Position numbers and translations under genes: made by a program | Shown here: piece after piece, positions 7,036 through 18,129 of the stretch | Layout of the letters: each line of letters begins with the position of its first letter | How positions within the stretch are numbered: position 1 is the first letter of the stretch | Assembly: GCA_036501145.1 (NCBI GenBank) | Contig: DASYAV010000220.1 | Coordinates: 3,801-67,800, forward strand | Direction of reading: 5' to 3' | From: PALSA-505 sp036501145 | Lineage (GTDB): Bacteria > Actinomycetota > Actinomycetes > Streptosporangiales > Streptosporangiaceae | Length of the DNA stretch: 64,000 bases | The notes under the pieces: generated by a model | Databases searched by the model: none | Told to the model about the DNA's origin: nothing | The model's input: the letters and a program-made list of their open reading frames with translations, nothing else

Positions 7036-9234
7036 TCAGCTGAGTGGCTGGAAGGTGCTGATGCCCTCGCGAAGGGCCGTGGCGGTTTGCGGCCAGTCCG
7101 CGGTCGGCGCGGAGCCGTACACGGCGTAGGACTGCGTGGTGCCACCGCGGGCCGTCACGCTGAACAGGTAGTCCTGCGCGATCACACGTCCCACTCCGCG
7201 CTCGGTCCAGCTGAACGTCCACACCGCGCCGGGTGAGCCGAGGACGGTGGCCGGGCGCAGGGAGATCCGCCGGTAACCGGGGAACCTGTGCTGGCGGAGC
7301 GACTCCACCTGCAGCCAGCGCGCCTGAGCCAGGTTGCCGGCCTTCGCGTGCTGCGTGAGGTCCACCTCGAGGAACCCGGATCCTGACGGGTTCCGTACGT
7401 AGGTGACCAACCCGTCCCTGGCCGTCCGCCACCCGGTTGGCACGGCCGTGCGGAACCCGGCGTCGGTCCCGGCGGTGGCGGCGGGCAGCGTGTACCAGCT
7501 GTACCCGGTCGGCAGGGCAGTCTGCGGGGTCGCACTGGCATGCGCTCCGGCCGAAGCCGGACGGGTGCCATGGCCCGCGCCGAGCTTGTCGTCGCCAGCG
7601 CCACCGCCGGCATTCGCGTTCTTGCTCGTCGAGCCGCTGAAATGCGCGATGGCGAAGCCTGCGAGCACGCCCGCCGCGACGACCGCCGCGGCGGCGCACA
7701 TCACCAGCGTGGTCCGGCGGCGGCGCCTGGCCGCCCCGGCCCGCCCTGGCTCCCCTGCACGCCGGAAGCCGACCGCAAGCGGGGCAGGACCGGACCCGGC
7801 CGGTATCGCGGGACCGGCGCCGGGCCGGACGGCGGGGCCGACTGCGGGCCGGGCAGTGCGGGCCGACCCGGCTGAGATCGCGGGACCGGCCAGAGGCGGG
7901 ACGGCGTGGCCGGGCCCAGCAGGCCTAGCGGGGCCCACCGTGGGCGCCGTGGACGGATCGGCCACGGGTGGCGCGCCACCGGCCACGGGCGGCGCGTGCG
8001 GCCCGGCCTGCGCCACCGGCGCGCTGTACAGTATCCCGTCCGGCGGCGGGTAGCCCGCCGCGGCCGGATTCCCGCCGGGTTCACCCGGCGCAGTGCGCAC
8101 GTACCCGGCCGGGTGCCGGCCAGCGGGCCAGGACGCATCTGCCTTAGCCGGTGCCCCCGCGGGCCACCCTCGCTCCGGCGGGAGTGCATCGGCCGCCCGT
8201 GGCCGGGGGATGGCCCAGGAAGAGCCCGCTGCCTGCGGCCGGCCGCCTGGCCAGGAGGAGCCCGCCGCCTGGGGGTGGCCGCCTGGCCAGGAGGAGCCCG
8301 CCGCCTGGGGGTGGCCCGCCGCCCTGGAGCCCGGCCGGGGCGCGTCCATGAGCCACGGGGCATCTGCCGGCGCCGGCGTCCCTGCCCCTGCCCCATCCCC
8401 GGCTCCGGCGAGCATCCGGGTCGCCGCGGCCGCGTCAGGGCGGGCCGCCGGGTCCCGGTCCATCAGGGCGGCGATCACCGGCGCGAGCTGGCCGGCCGCT
8501 GGCGCGGCGGGCGTTTCTTCGTGGATCACCGCGTTCATCGTCGTCATCGGCCCGCCGCGCTCCTGGAACGGGCCGCGGCCCTGGACGGCCGCGTACAGCG
8601 TGGCGCCGAGCGACCAGAAGTCGGACGCTGGGGCGGCGGGACCGCCACGGATCCGCTCCGGTGCGGTGAACGCGGGCGTGCCCATGACCATGCCGGCCTG
8701 GGTCAGCTGGGTGTCACCCTCCAGGGTGGCGATCCCGAAGTCGGTCAGCACGGCCCTGCCGTCCGGGCAGAGCAGCACGTTGCTCGGCTTGACGTCGCGG
8801 TGCAGCACACCGGCCGCGTGCGCGGCGGCCAGCGCGCTGATCAGCTGCTGCCCCACATCGGCCGCCCGGGCCGGGGACAGCGGGCCGTCTTCGGCGAGCA
8901 CCCGCTCCAGCGACCGGGCCCGCACCAGCTCCATGATGATCCAGGGCCGGCCGTCCTCCTCGACCACGTCGTAGACGGTGACCACGCCGGGATGGCTGAG
9001 CCGGGCCGCGGTCCGGGCCTCGCGCAGCGTGCGCTCATACAGCGTCAGCTCGTATTGGGACCCATGGTCGCTGGTGTTGAGCGACGGGGAGATGACCAGT
9101 TCCTTGACCGCCACATCACGGTCGAGAAGCTCGTCTCGCGCCTGCCAGACCGCGCCCATCGCGCCGCGGCCGATCTGGTCCTGCAGGCGATAGCGGTCTG
9201 CGACCACGTGCCCTGCCCCGGCCAAAGCGCGCAT
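7036..9234 (-). CDS. Transmembrane Ser/Thr protein kinase (PknB-like)
   Basis: A receptor-type kinase. The kinase domain covers about residues 14-275: IGRGAMGAVW (glycine loop), VAVKEL (ATP lysine), HRDVKPSN (catalytic loop), DFG, and APE after the activation loop. A Pro/Ala-rich juxtamembrane region of some 230 residues follows, containing three 12-residue repeats. One membrane helix lies near residues 511-533, then a roughly 195-residue extracytoplasmic domain that is not PASTA; its ligand is unknown. I chose ATG 9234 because the frame before it lacks kinase similarity. It stands alone between the SLT gene and fumC. Confidence 0.93.
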   Translation of the reverse strand: MRALAGAGHVVADRYRLQDQIGRGAMGAVWQARDELLDRDVAVKELVISPSLNTSDHGSQYELTLYERTLREARTAARLSHPGVVTVYDVVEEDGRPWIIMELVRARSLERVLAEDGPLSPARAADVGQQLISALAAAHAAGVLHRDVKPSNVLLCPDGRAVLTDFGIATLEGDTQLTQAGMVMGTPAFTAPERIRGGPAAPASDFWSLGATLYAAVQGRGPFQERGGPMTTMNAVIHEETPAAPAAGQLAPVIAALMDRDPAARPDAAAATRMLAGAGDGAGAGTPAPADAPWLMDAPRPGSRAAGHPQAAGSSWPGGHPQAAGSSWPGGRPQAAGSSWAIPRPRAADALPPERGWPAGAPAKADASWPAGRHPAGYVRTAPGEPGGNPAAAGYPPPDGILYSAPVAQAGPHAPPVAGGAPPVADPSTAPTVGPARPAGPGHAVPPLAGPAISAGSARTARPAVGPAVRPGAGPAIPAGSGPAPLAVGFRRAGEPGRAGAARRRRRTTLVMCAAAAVVAAGVLAGFAIAHFSGSTSKNANAGGGAGDDKLGAGHGTRPASAGAHASATPQTALPTGYSWYTLPAATAGTDAGFRTAVPTGWRTARDGLVTYVRNPSGSGFLEVDLTQHAKAGNLAQARWLQVESLRQHRFPGYRRISLRPATVLGSPGAVWTFSWTERGVGRVIAQDYLFSVTARGGTTQSYAVYGSAPTADWPQTATALREGISTFQPLS
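8210..8317 (-). repeat. Three 36-nt tandem repeats in the kinase linker
   Basis: Three adjacent 36-nt units encode the 12-residue repeat PQAAGSSWPGGH in the kinase juxtamembrane region. The second and third units are almost identical and the first is diverged. In-frame unit length means copy-number change would lengthen the linker without breaking the gene. Confidence 0.8.
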
Positions 9235-9369
9235 AGGCGGACGATACACGGCGTTAGTTACGAGATTCCTGTGAAGAAGGTGAGAACCGAACAAGTGTCG
9301 TGGCGGCGCGGGCCGGTTACCGTCCGTCTACCTGAGCGGCCACTGCCAGTCACCGTCCGTCTACCGTAC

Positions 9370-10763
9370 CTACCCGGGCCGGGTCATCGCGAGCACGTCG
9401 AGCGCCTGGCTGAGTTGTTCCTCGGTGATGTCGCCGCGTTCCACGTGGCCGAGCGAGACCACCACGTCCCTGATCGTCCGTCCGGTGCGCTGCGCCTCGT
9501 GCGCGACCTCGGCGGCGGCCTCGTAGCCGAGGTACCTGTTCAGCGCCGTGACGACGGCCGGTGAAGACTCGGCGTTGCGGCGCAGCCGTTCTTTATCAGC
9601 GACTATCCCGGCGACACAGCGGTCGGCGAGCAGATAACAGGCGGCGGACAGCAGCCGGACCGACGACAGCACGTTCCGCGCGATCACCGGCATCATCACG
9701 TTCAGCTCGAAGTTGCCCGCCGCCCCGCCGAACGCGACCGCCGCGTCGTTCCCGATCACCTGCGCGCAGACCTGGCAGACCGCCTCGCAGATCACCGGGT
9801 TGACCTTGCCGGGCATGATCGACGAGCCGGGCTGCAGGTCGGGTACGACGATCTCGGCCAGGCCGGTGCGCGGGCCGGAGTTCATCAGCCGCAGGTCGTT
9901 GCAGATCTTGTACAGGCTGACCGCGATCACCCGCAGCACGCCGCTGAACTCGACCAGCGAGTCGCGCCCGCCCGCCGCCTCGAAGTGGTTGCGCGCCTCG
10001 GTCAGCGGCAGGCCCATGTCCTCGGCGATGTGCGCGATCACCCGGGCGGCGAATTCGGGCGGTGCGTTCAGCCCGGTGCCCACCGCGGTGCCGCCGAGCG
10101 GCAGCTCGCCCACCCGGCCCACGCAGCCGCTGACCCGCTCCATGGCCAGCGCCATCGCGGCCGCGTAGCCGCCGAACTCCTGGCCCAGGGTGACCGGCGT
10201 CGCGTCCATCAGGTGGGTGCGGCCGCTCTTCACCAGCGCCGCGAACTGCTCCGCCTTGGCTTCCAGCTCCGCGTTCAGCCGGGCCAGCGCGGGCAGCAGC
10301 TCGCGGGTCACCAGCCGGACCGTGGCCAGGTGGATGGCCGAGGGGAACACGTCGTTCGACGACTGGGATGCGTTGACGTCGTCGTTCGGGTGCACCGGGC
10401 GGCCCAGCTCGCGTGAGGCCAGCGTGGCGATGACCTCGTTGGCGTTCATGTTGCTGGACGTGCCGGACCCGGTCTGGAACACGTCGATGGGGAACTGGTC
10501 GTCGTATGCGCCGCGGGCCACCTGCGCGGCCGCGTCGTGGATGGCCCGGGCCAGCTCGGCGCCGAGCACGCCGAGCTGCCCGTTCACCGCCGCCCCGGCG
10601 CCCTTCAGCGTGGCCAGCGCGCCGATCATGTCCCGGCCGATCGTCTCCCCGGAGACCGGGAAGTTCTGCACGGCGCGTTGCGTCTGCGCCCGCCACAGGG
10701 CGCGCGCAGGCACCTGGACCTCGCCCATCGAGTCGTGCTCGACCCGGAACCCGGTGCCGGTCA

Positions 10764-10764
<1 letters not shown>
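9370..10764 (-). CDS. fumC: Class II fumarate hydratase
   Basis: A 464-residue enzyme converting fumarate and malate in the TCA cycle; cytosolic, iron-free homotetramer by family. The superfamily signature GSSIMPGKVNPV is present, with the upstream substrate blocks GSGTSSNMNANEV and SGRTHLMDATP. Its ATG overlaps the stop codon of the class I fumarase gene by one base (TGATG), so the two are translationally coupled. Length and motifs are normal. Confidence 0.96.
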
Positions 10765-12404
<1,640 letters not shown>

Positions 12405-12543
12405 CCGGGAGCTTCCTCAAGCACGGGATCAGGGTCGGCCTTCATCCTAGGGCGGTGCTGAATTCGCCCGCCCATGCAACCGGCGGCGCCGCGGGATCCG
12501 TTCTAACGGGCGTGATCACGATCCACGTGGACTGGCAGGCGCC

Positions 12544-13056
12544 ATGAGAAAGACCCGCGACGAAGAGTTCAAGGACTTCGTGCGTCGCCGGAGAGCTGCT
12601 CTCCTCAACACCGCCACCGTCATGACCGGTGGTGACCCACACCTTGCCGAGGATCTCGTGCAGGTGTCCTTGACCAAGCTTTACCTGGCCTGGCCGCGGA
12701 TCAGGTCGGTGAAGCTGGATGCCTACGCGCGAAGGGTCCTCGTCAACGCGCTGATCGACGAGAAGCGTGGCTTGTTCCGCAGGCGGGAGCAGGTGTGGGC
12801 GGAGGTTCCTGACTGGCCGAAGAGCACCGATCATGACGGTGACCGCTCCGGCCTGCTCGACGCGCTCGGCCAGCTGCCACCCGGCATGCGGGCCGCCGTC
12901 GTCCTTCGCTACGTCGAGGGACTCAATGTTCAAGAAACCGCTGACGCGCTGCGCTGCAGCACCGGCAACGTCAAGAGCCAATCGGCGCGCGGGCTGGCGC
13001 GGCTGCGCGGGCTCGTCAGCGATCCTCATCGCACCCGCCAGGGAGAAATGCCATGA
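12544..13056 (+). CDS. ECF RNA polymerase sigma factor, SigE family
   Basis: A 170-residue sigma-70-like factor. Region 2 (FKDFVRRRRAALLNTATVMTGG, AEDLVQ) and region 4 (LDALGQLPPGMRAAVVLRYVEGLNVQETADAL) are both recognisable; this arrangement is typical of the actinobacterial SigE subfamily. It overlaps the next gene by 4 nt (ATGA), so the two products are made together. The partner is a membrane protein with the layout of an anti-sigma factor, implying control by an envelope or surface signal. Confidence 0.93.
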   Translation: MRKTRDEEFKDFVRRRRAALLNTATVMTGGDPHLAEDLVQVSLTKLYLAWPRIRSVKLDAYARRVLVNALIDEKRGLFRRREQVWAEVPDWPKSTDHDGDRSGLLDALGQLPPGMRAAVVLRYVEGLNVQETADALRCSTGNVKSQSARGLARLRGLVSDPHRTRQGEMP

Positions 13057-13703
13057 CCGACATCACCAACGAGCTCACCGAACTGGGGGAACGCCTGACC
13101 CGCGCGCCGTCGGAGGACACCGTCGCGGCCGATCTTGCCCGCGGCCGCGCGGCGCTGCGGCGCGGCCGGCTGCGCTTGGGCGGCGCATTGTCCGCGGCTG
13201 CCCTGGTCATCGGGGGCACGGCGGGCTACCTCGCCGTCTCCGGACAGCCGGCGACGCCGCAGCATCAGCCCCCCGCGGCTTCGGCACCTGTGAAGATCCG
13301 GCTTGCCGACTACACCGGCCAGCAGCCGCACGGCTTCAACGTCGCGAGCGTTCCGCAAGGGTTCCACCTGCAGACACAGGCATCGAACGCGAGCTCGTTC
13401 GTGCTCGCCCCGCCGAGCGCGGACAAGCAGCCGGACAGCTTCGTCGGCAAGCTTGTCGTGACGGCCGAAGCCGGCAGCGACCTGGGCCACTGGGAGTCCT
13501 TCGGCGATCGCTCGGTGACCGTCCACGGCGACCAGGGCCGTATCGGTGACCAGGGCGACGCGACGCAGCTCTGGTTCGGCGTGGGCCACGGCATCGTGGT
13601 CGACGTACAGGCATGGGACAGCATCGGCCTCACGCCCCGGCAGCTGGTTGCCTTCGCCGGCGGTGTCACGACCACGTCCACGCTGCAGCTGGGACACGGC
13701 TGA
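13053..13703 (+). CDS. Single-pass membrane protein, putative anti-sigma factor
   Basis: A 216-residue protein with a cytoplasmic N-terminal helix-rich part (about 1-45), one membrane segment (GALSAAALVIGGTAGYLAVSG) and an extracytoplasmic domain of about 145 residues. No zinc-finger (HxxxCxxC) anti-sigma motif is seen, so the assignment rests on the 4-nt overlap with the ECF sigma gene and on topology. The outer domain matches nothing I recognise and may sense the signal. Confidence 0.65.
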   Translation: MTDITNELTELGERLTRAPSEDTVAADLARGRAALRRGRLRLGGALSAAALVIGGTAGYLAVSGQPATPQHQPPAASAPVKIRLADYTGQQPHGFNVASVPQGFHLQTQASNASSFVLAPPSADKQPDSFVGKLVVTAEAGSDLGHWESFGDRSVTVHGDQGRIGDQGDATQLWFGVGHGIVVDVQAWDSIGLTPRQLVAFAGGVTTTSTLQLGHG

Positions 13704-13717
13704 CTCGGTTAGCGAGC

Positions 13718-13749
13718 AGGATCCCTGTCGTCTGGGCGACAGGGATCCT
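13718..13749 (+). terminator. Hairpin terminator after the sigma/anti-sigma operon
   Basis: A perfect 13-bp stem (13718-13730 with 13737-13749) and 6-nt loop lie 15 nt after the anti-sigma stop codon. No long T-run follows, as is usual in GC-rich actinobacteria. Confidence 0.7.
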
Positions 13750-13813
13750 CCTCCGTTATGGGGAGCGAATGCCCGCGTCCGGGGAGAGCGTGGTGCTGGG
13801 GAAGATCTGGTAC

Positions 13814-13842
13814 TTGACGGCCACCGGGGGCCGCCGTAACGT
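13814..13842 (+). promoter_or_regulatory. Sigma-70-type promoter of the chitinase remnant
   Basis: TTGACG (13814-13819), a spacer of exactly 17 nt, then TAACGT (13837-13842) make a good housekeeping promoter. The large palindrome begins 4 nt after the -10 element. Confidence 0.6.
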
Positions 13843-13845
13843 TGC

Positions 13846-13878
13846 CCCTACTTACAGGAAACTTTCCTGTAAGTAGGG
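13846..13878. promoter_or_regulatory. 33-bp perfect palindrome, probable repressor operator
   Basis: Two 16-nt arms form an exact inverted repeat around one central C; the inner core is AGGAAACTTTCCT. It covers the predicted transcription start of the promoter at 13814-13842, a classic repressor position. The GAAA-C-TTTC core resembles operators reported for LacI-type and other carbohydrate-utilisation repressors in Streptomyces. A terminator role is less likely, because it precedes rather than follows a gene. Confidence 0.6.
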
Positions 13879-13985
13879 TGAGTGCTGTCAAGCGCCTGGG
13901 CCGGGCAGCACCAGGGCAGGGACTTCCCGGGGGCAGGCCACCGCCCAACGCCGCCGTCCCCTGGCCCGGCCGAGGGAACCCCGCG

Positions 13986-14370
13986 ATGAAGGCACATCCC
14001 CGCCGCCCCCGCCGCTTGCCCGGGCATACCCGCCGTCTGACCGCGCATCCCCGCCGTCTGCTCGCAGTCCTCGCCCTCGGCGCAGAACACCCTGTCGTTC
14101 CTGAAGACGGTCTGGCCCAGCGCCAGCTACTCGATGATCGGGGTCACCCCGATGATCGGGCAGAACGACGACCCGGCCGAGGTGTTCACCGAAGCCAATG
14201 CGCAGCAGCTGGTGAACGCGGCGAAGAGCGACGGCCTGGGACGGCTCGCGTTCTGGTCGGTGGACCGTGACCAGCCGTGCGGCGGCGGTGTCAGCGGCCT
14301 GCCCGAATGTTCCGAGATAACCCAGCAGCCGCTCGACTTCACCAAGATCTTCACCCAGTACACCGGGTGA
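13986..14370 (+). pseudogene. GH18 chitinase remnant, internally deleted and frameshifted
   Basis: The N-terminal start survives: ATG 13986 after GAGGGAACC, encoding a basic, signal-peptide-like stretch ending RRLLAVLALGA. The frame then shifts by one, and the next recognisable coding is the C-terminal tail of an actinobacterial GH18 chitinase: QNTLSFLKTVWPSASYSMIGVTPMIGQND, then GLGRLAFWSVDRDQP, and a final PLDFTKIFTQYTG. The whole catalytic barrel with its DxxDxDxE motif is missing. Upstream stops in the second frame at 13987 and 14038 exclude one intact gene. The promoter and operator remain. Confidence 0.8.
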
Positions 14371-14481
14371 GCCCGTTCGCTGCCCCGCCGGTTTACACGC
14401 ACCGGGCCGGCGGGGCGGCGCAGCGGGCGCCAGGCCAGGTGCGGGGTGTAGTGCACCGCCAGGCGCGGGAGTGCTGCGCCG

Positions 14482-15000
14482 CTAGGCGTGACCGGCCTCC
14501 ATCTGCTCGGCCAGCCGGAGCAGCGCGGGAACGGCCGCGGCCAGCGTCTCCCGGTCCGCGGCGGACAGGCTGGCCAGCGCCGGCCCACCCAGTTCGGCGC
14601 GCAGGTCGCGCCACTCGGCCAGCCTGTTGCGCGCCTTGGCCGTGATGTTCAGCAGCACGGACCGGCCGTCGGTGCTGCTCTGTGTGCGCTCCAGCAGGCC
14701 CTGCTCGGTGAGCTTGCCGATCAGCGTGCTCACCGTGTTCGGCGCGAGCCGCAGTTCCCTGGCCGCCTGCGCCACGGTGAGCCCGGGCATCTGCGCGGCC
14801 AGCCTGAGCAGCTCCGACTGCGCGGGCGGCAGCGGCTCGGTCCACGAGCGGCGCCGCGTTCCCTGGCGGGCGGCCCGGCGCACCGCGCTGACCGCCACGA
14901 AGAGCTCGGCCGCGGCCCGGGTCGCATCGGGGTCGCCGGGACCACCCGGTCCGCTCCCTGAAGGCCCGGCCGGTGGCCGCCGGTGAGCAGTGTCTTTCAC
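14482..15000 (-). CDS. MarR-family transcriptional regulator
   Basis: A 172-residue winged-helix regulator. The MarR DNA-binding core is clear: PPAQSELLRLAAQMPGLTVAQAARELRLAPNTVSTLIGKLTEQGLLER followed by the wing SSTDGRSVLLNIT. The first 25 residues are a Pro/Gly-rich extension, so a later start is possible. It is transcribed away from the GH3 gene; the shared 178-nt region contains a 15-bp inverted repeat that could be its operator. The ligand is unknown. Confidence 0.9.
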   Translation of the reverse strand: MKDTAHRRPPAGPSGSGPGGPGDPDATRAAAELFVAVSAVRRAARQGTRRRSWTEPLPPAQSELLRLAAQMPGLTVAQAARELRLAPNTVSTLIGKLTEQGLLERTQSSTDGRSVLLNITAKARNRLAEWRDLRAELGGPALASLSAADRETLAAAVPALLRLAEQMEAGHA

Positions 15001-15127
15001 AGGCTGACTATAAGTCGGCGCGTTCCGCCGCAGGGGTTGCGGCCGGTAACCCGCGGGGCTCTGGCTGGACCGCGGGACTGCTTAGTGAAAAAAGTACTAA
15101 AAGGGTCTTGCCTGACAGTGAAATTAT

Positions 15128-15142
15128 CCGTCAATCTGACGG
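15128..15142. promoter_or_regulatory. Inverted repeat CCGTCA-N3-TGACGG, possible MarR operator
   Basis: A perfect 6-bp inverted repeat with 3-nt spacing lies in the divergent region between the MarR gene and the GH3 gene, 37 nt before the GH3 start. MarR proteins commonly bind such elements in their own divergent promoter regions. Confidence 0.4.
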
Positions 15143-15178
15143 GGGAGCGGCCCCAGCCCCCTACATGGCGGGAGAGTC

Positions 15179-16351
15179 ATGGACGTGCCGGGTACACCCA
15201 TCAGCCGACGTAACGCGATGCTCACCGGAGCCGGCCTGGCCGTGGCGGGTCTCGGCCTGGGCGGCCGGGCCGCCCAGGCTGCCCGGACCGCCCGGCGGGA
15301 GCCGGCCCGGGCCCGGCTGGCCAGCGTCCGCTCCCCGGCCAGCCTGACCACGCAGGAGCAGGCCGGGCAGCGGGTGATCTGCTCCTACTCCGGTCTCACC
15401 CCGCCGGACAGCCTGCTCCAGCAGATCAGCGCGGGCGAGGCCGCCGGGGTCATCTTCATCACCGGGAACATCTCCAGCGAGAGCCAGATCAGCTCGGTGA
15501 TCGGCCAGCTTGTCCAGGCCAACCAGCAGAGCCCGGTGCAGGCGCCACTGCTGCTGATGACCGACCAGGAGGGCGGCGAGGTCAACCGGCTGCCCGGCGC
15601 ACCCACGCTGTCGGAAAAGGAGATCGGCGAGTCCTCCGACTTCACCCAGGAGGCCACGCAGGCCGGCACCGGCGCCGGGCAGAACCTGACCGGGGTAGGC
15701 ATGAACGCCGACCTGGCCCCGGTGCTCGGCGTCTACCGCAGCGCCGGCGATTTCCTCGACCAGTACCAGCGCTCCTACAGCATGAACGCCAACCAGGTCG
15801 CGCTGTGCGCCGAGTACTTCGTCACCGCGATGCAGCAGACCGGCGCCGTCCCCACGGCCAAGCACTTCCCCGGGCTGGGCGCGGCCACCGCCGACCAGGA
15901 CACCGACGTGGCGCCGGTCGTGCTGGACATCCCGCTGAGCACGCTGCGCAGCGTGGACGAACTGCCCTACCAGTCGGTGATCCCGGCCGGGGTGCAGATG
16001 ATCATGGTGTCCTGGGCCACCTACCCGGCGCTGGACGCCAGCCTGCCCGCCGGGCTGTCGCCCACCGTGGTCCAGGATGAACTGCGCGGCTACCAGGGAT
16101 ATACCGGGGTCACCATCACCGACGCGCTGGAGGCCGGGGCGCTGAACGCCTACGGCAGCACGCAGCAGCGGGCCGTGGCGGCCGCCTCGGCCGGCATGGA
16201 CCTGATCCTGTGCGCGGCCGGCGATCCCACGCAGAACTCCGACGCGGTCACCGGTCTGGCCGACGCGCTGGAGTCCGGCCAGCTCAGCCAGTCCGGCTTC
16301 ACCGCCTCGGTGCAGCGCATCACCACCCTGCGGGACAGCCTGCCGTCGTGA
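15179..16351 (+). CDS. Secreted glycoside hydrolase family 3 protein (NagZ-like)
   Basis: A 390-residue exported enzyme. The N-terminus carries a twin-arginine-type signal (ISRRNAMLTGAGLAVAGL). The GH3 barrel follows: LLLMTDQEGGEVNRLPGAP, then the substrate-binding KHFPGLG near residue 229 and VTITDALEAGAL near residue 315, the TDAL segment matching the nucleophile loop of beta-N-acetylhexosaminidases. There is no C-terminal GH3 domain, as in NagZ. ATG 15179 has a ribosome site only 2-3 nt away; GTG 15185 would have better spacing. A role in trimming amino-sugars from peptidoglycan or chitin fragments is likely. Confidence 0.88.
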   Translation: MDVPGTPISRRNAMLTGAGLAVAGLGLGGRAAQAARTARREPARARLASVRSPASLTTQEQAGQRVICSYSGLTPPDSLLQQISAGEAAGVIFITGNISSESQISSVIGQLVQANQQSPVQAPLLLMTDQEGGEVNRLPGAPTLSEKEIGESSDFTQEATQAGTGAGQNLTGVGMNADLAPVLGVYRSAGDFLDQYQRSYSMNANQVALCAEYFVTAMQQTGAVPTAKHFPGLGAATADQDTDVAPVVLDIPLSTLRSVDELPYQSVIPAGVQMIMVSWATYPALDASLPAGLSPTVVQDELRGYQGYTGVTITDALEAGALNAYGSTQQRAVAAASAGMDLILCAAGDPTQNSDAVTGLADALESGQLSQSGFTASVQRITTLRDSLPS

Positions 16352-16595
16352 CCTGGGTCATGTCCGGGTATGGCCGGTCCCAGGGGTGTTTGTTATGGTG
16401 GCGACAGACGCGGGATCCACGTGCGCGCTCTGCGCCGCTGGCCCGGCTCCGGGTATCCGGCAGAGATTCCGCAGAGTCTCTTTCAGCTATCTTTCAGGCA
16501 ACTTGTCCCTGAGTGCCAGGTATCCCTGAGGTTGTCTCCAGGTCCGGGACGCATCTTGTTCTAGGTAAGCAAGAGTTCCCATCACCCAGGGAGAC

Positions 16596-17993
16596 ATGAT
16601 GTTGGAGGATTCGCCGGACACGGCTGGATCAGCACAGGCGCAGTCTTCGTCGTCCTGGCCCGGTCCGGGCGGCCAGGCGGATTCCGGAAGCCCCGGTTAC
16701 CCGGGCCACTCCGCCAGCGGCTACCCGGGTTACCCCGGCGGGCCCGGCGGCGGGTACCCCGAATACTCCGGCGGGTTCCCCGGGTACGCCGGCGGTCACC
16801 CGGGCGGGGGTTACGCCGGTGGCGGTTACCCCGGCGGGCCGGGCGGCGGCTATCCCGGCTACCCCGGGTACCCGGGCGGGCCGGGCGCCGGAGCCCCCGG
16901 CGGGCCACCCAAGCGGCGGCACGGCTTCCGCGCGCTCGCCGTCACCGCGGTGGCCGCGATGGCCGTCGGCGGCGGCGCCACCTGGGCCCTCACCTCGGGC
17001 GGGGCCGCCAGCCCGGTACTGACCACCGACCAGGTCGTCACCAAGACCGACCCCGGCATCGTCGACGTGATCTCCACCCTCGGCGACCAGGGCGACATGG
17101 CTTATGGCACCGGGATCGTGCTCACCTCCAACGGCGAGGTGCTGACCAACAACCACGTGGTCAACGGCGCCACCTCCCTCAAGGTCAGGGACGTCGGCAA
17201 CGGCCGCACCTACGCCGCCTCGGTGGTGGGTTACACCCAGTCCAACGACGTCGCGGTGATTCAGCTGAAGAACGCCTCCGGCCTCCCCACCGCCACGCTC
17301 GGCGACTCCGGCTCGGTCGGTGTGGGTGACAAGGTCGTCGCGATCGGCAACGCGGACGGGAAGGACGGCACCCCGTCCGTCGCCACCGGCCGGGTCGCCG
17401 GGCTGAACCAGTCGATCACCGCCAGCGACGAGGGCGGCGGGTTCTCCGAGAAGCTGACCGGGCTGATCCAGACCAACGCGAACATCCAGCCGGGCGACTC
17501 CGGCGGCCCGCTGACCAACGACCGCGGCCAGGTGATCGGCATGGACACCGCCGCTTCCACCGGGTCCAGCTGGCAGTTCAGCTCACCGTCGGGCGGCGGC
17601 GCCACCCAGGCGTACTCGGTCCCGATCAACGAGGCGCTGTCGCTGGCCAAGCAGATCGAGGCCGGCACGTCCTCGTCCACCGTGCACATCGGCTCCACCG
17701 CGTTCCTCGGCGTCGAGGTCAGCGGGTCCAGCGCGGTGCCCGGCGCTCAGGGCGGCGGCAGCGGCGGCGCACAGGTCGCCGGGGTCGTGTCCGGGTCCGC
17801 GGTGGCCAAGGCCGGCCTCACCGGTGGTGACACGATCACCGCACTCGGCGGCCACACGATCTCCTCGTCGTCGCAGATCCGCACGGTGCTCCAGCAGTAC
17901 CACCCCGGCGACAAGATCGCGATCAGCTGGACCGACGGGACGGGTAGCAGCCACAGCGCCACCATCGTCCTCGGCAGCGGCCCAGCGGCCTGA
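16596..17993 (+). CDS. HtrA/DegP-like membrane-anchored serine protease with PDZ domain
   Basis: A 465-residue protease. Residues 1-105 are a cytoplasmic Gly/Tyr/Pro-rich tail of GYPG-type repeats; one membrane helix lies at about 112-133; the trypsin-like domain follows with the triad His187 (NNHVV), Asp218 (SNDVAVIQ) and Ser302 (GDSGGPL); a single PDZ domain occupies roughly 365-460. This is the PepD/HtrA layout of actinobacteria and implies protein quality control outside the membrane. Two adjacent ATG codons could serve as start; the first follows AGGGAG. A hairpin terminator follows the gene. Confidence 0.93.
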   Translation: MMLEDSPDTAGSAQAQSSSSWPGPGGQADSGSPGYPGHSASGYPGYPGGPGGGYPEYSGGFPGYAGGHPGGGYAGGGYPGGPGGGYPGYPGYPGGPGAGAPGGPPKRRHGFRALAVTAVAAMAVGGGATWALTSGGAASPVLTTDQVVTKTDPGIVDVISTLGDQGDMAYGTGIVLTSNGEVLTNNHVVNGATSLKVRDVGNGRTYAASVVGYTQSNDVAVIQLKNASGLPTATLGDSGSVGVGDKVVAIGNADGKDGTPSVATGRVAGLNQSITASDEGGGFSEKLTGLIQTNANIQPGDSGGPLTNDRGQVIGMDTAASTGSSWQFSSPSGGGATQAYSVPINEALSLAKQIEAGTSSSTVHIGSTAFLGVEVSGSSAVPGAQGGGSGGAQVAGVVSGSAVAKAGLTGGDTITALGGHTISSSSQIRTVLQQYHPGDKIAISWTDGTGSSHSATIVLGSGPAA

Positions 17994-18005
17994 TCCCCCG
18001 GCTGC

Positions 18006-18032
18006 GGCCAGGCCCGGTCGCCGGGCCTGGCC
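18006..18032 (+). terminator. Hairpin terminator after the HtrA-like gene
   Basis: A perfect 12-bp GC-rich stem (18006-18017 with 18021-18032) with a TCG loop begins 12 nt after the protease stop codon. Confidence 0.65.
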
Positions 18033-18129
18033 CCAGCGCCCAGGAACGCCGGAGAATTCGTCCAGACGGCTTACAGGTGCGTTACCTAAGCTTTGGGCGG
18101 GACATAGCGGACACCGAAAGGCAGCAGCC

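Noticed and set aside
17824..18129. N-terminal extension of the repeat-rich membrane protein
   Set aside because: This part lies in another frame of the HtrA-like protease gene and across its terminator; GTG 18130 has a proper ribosome site.
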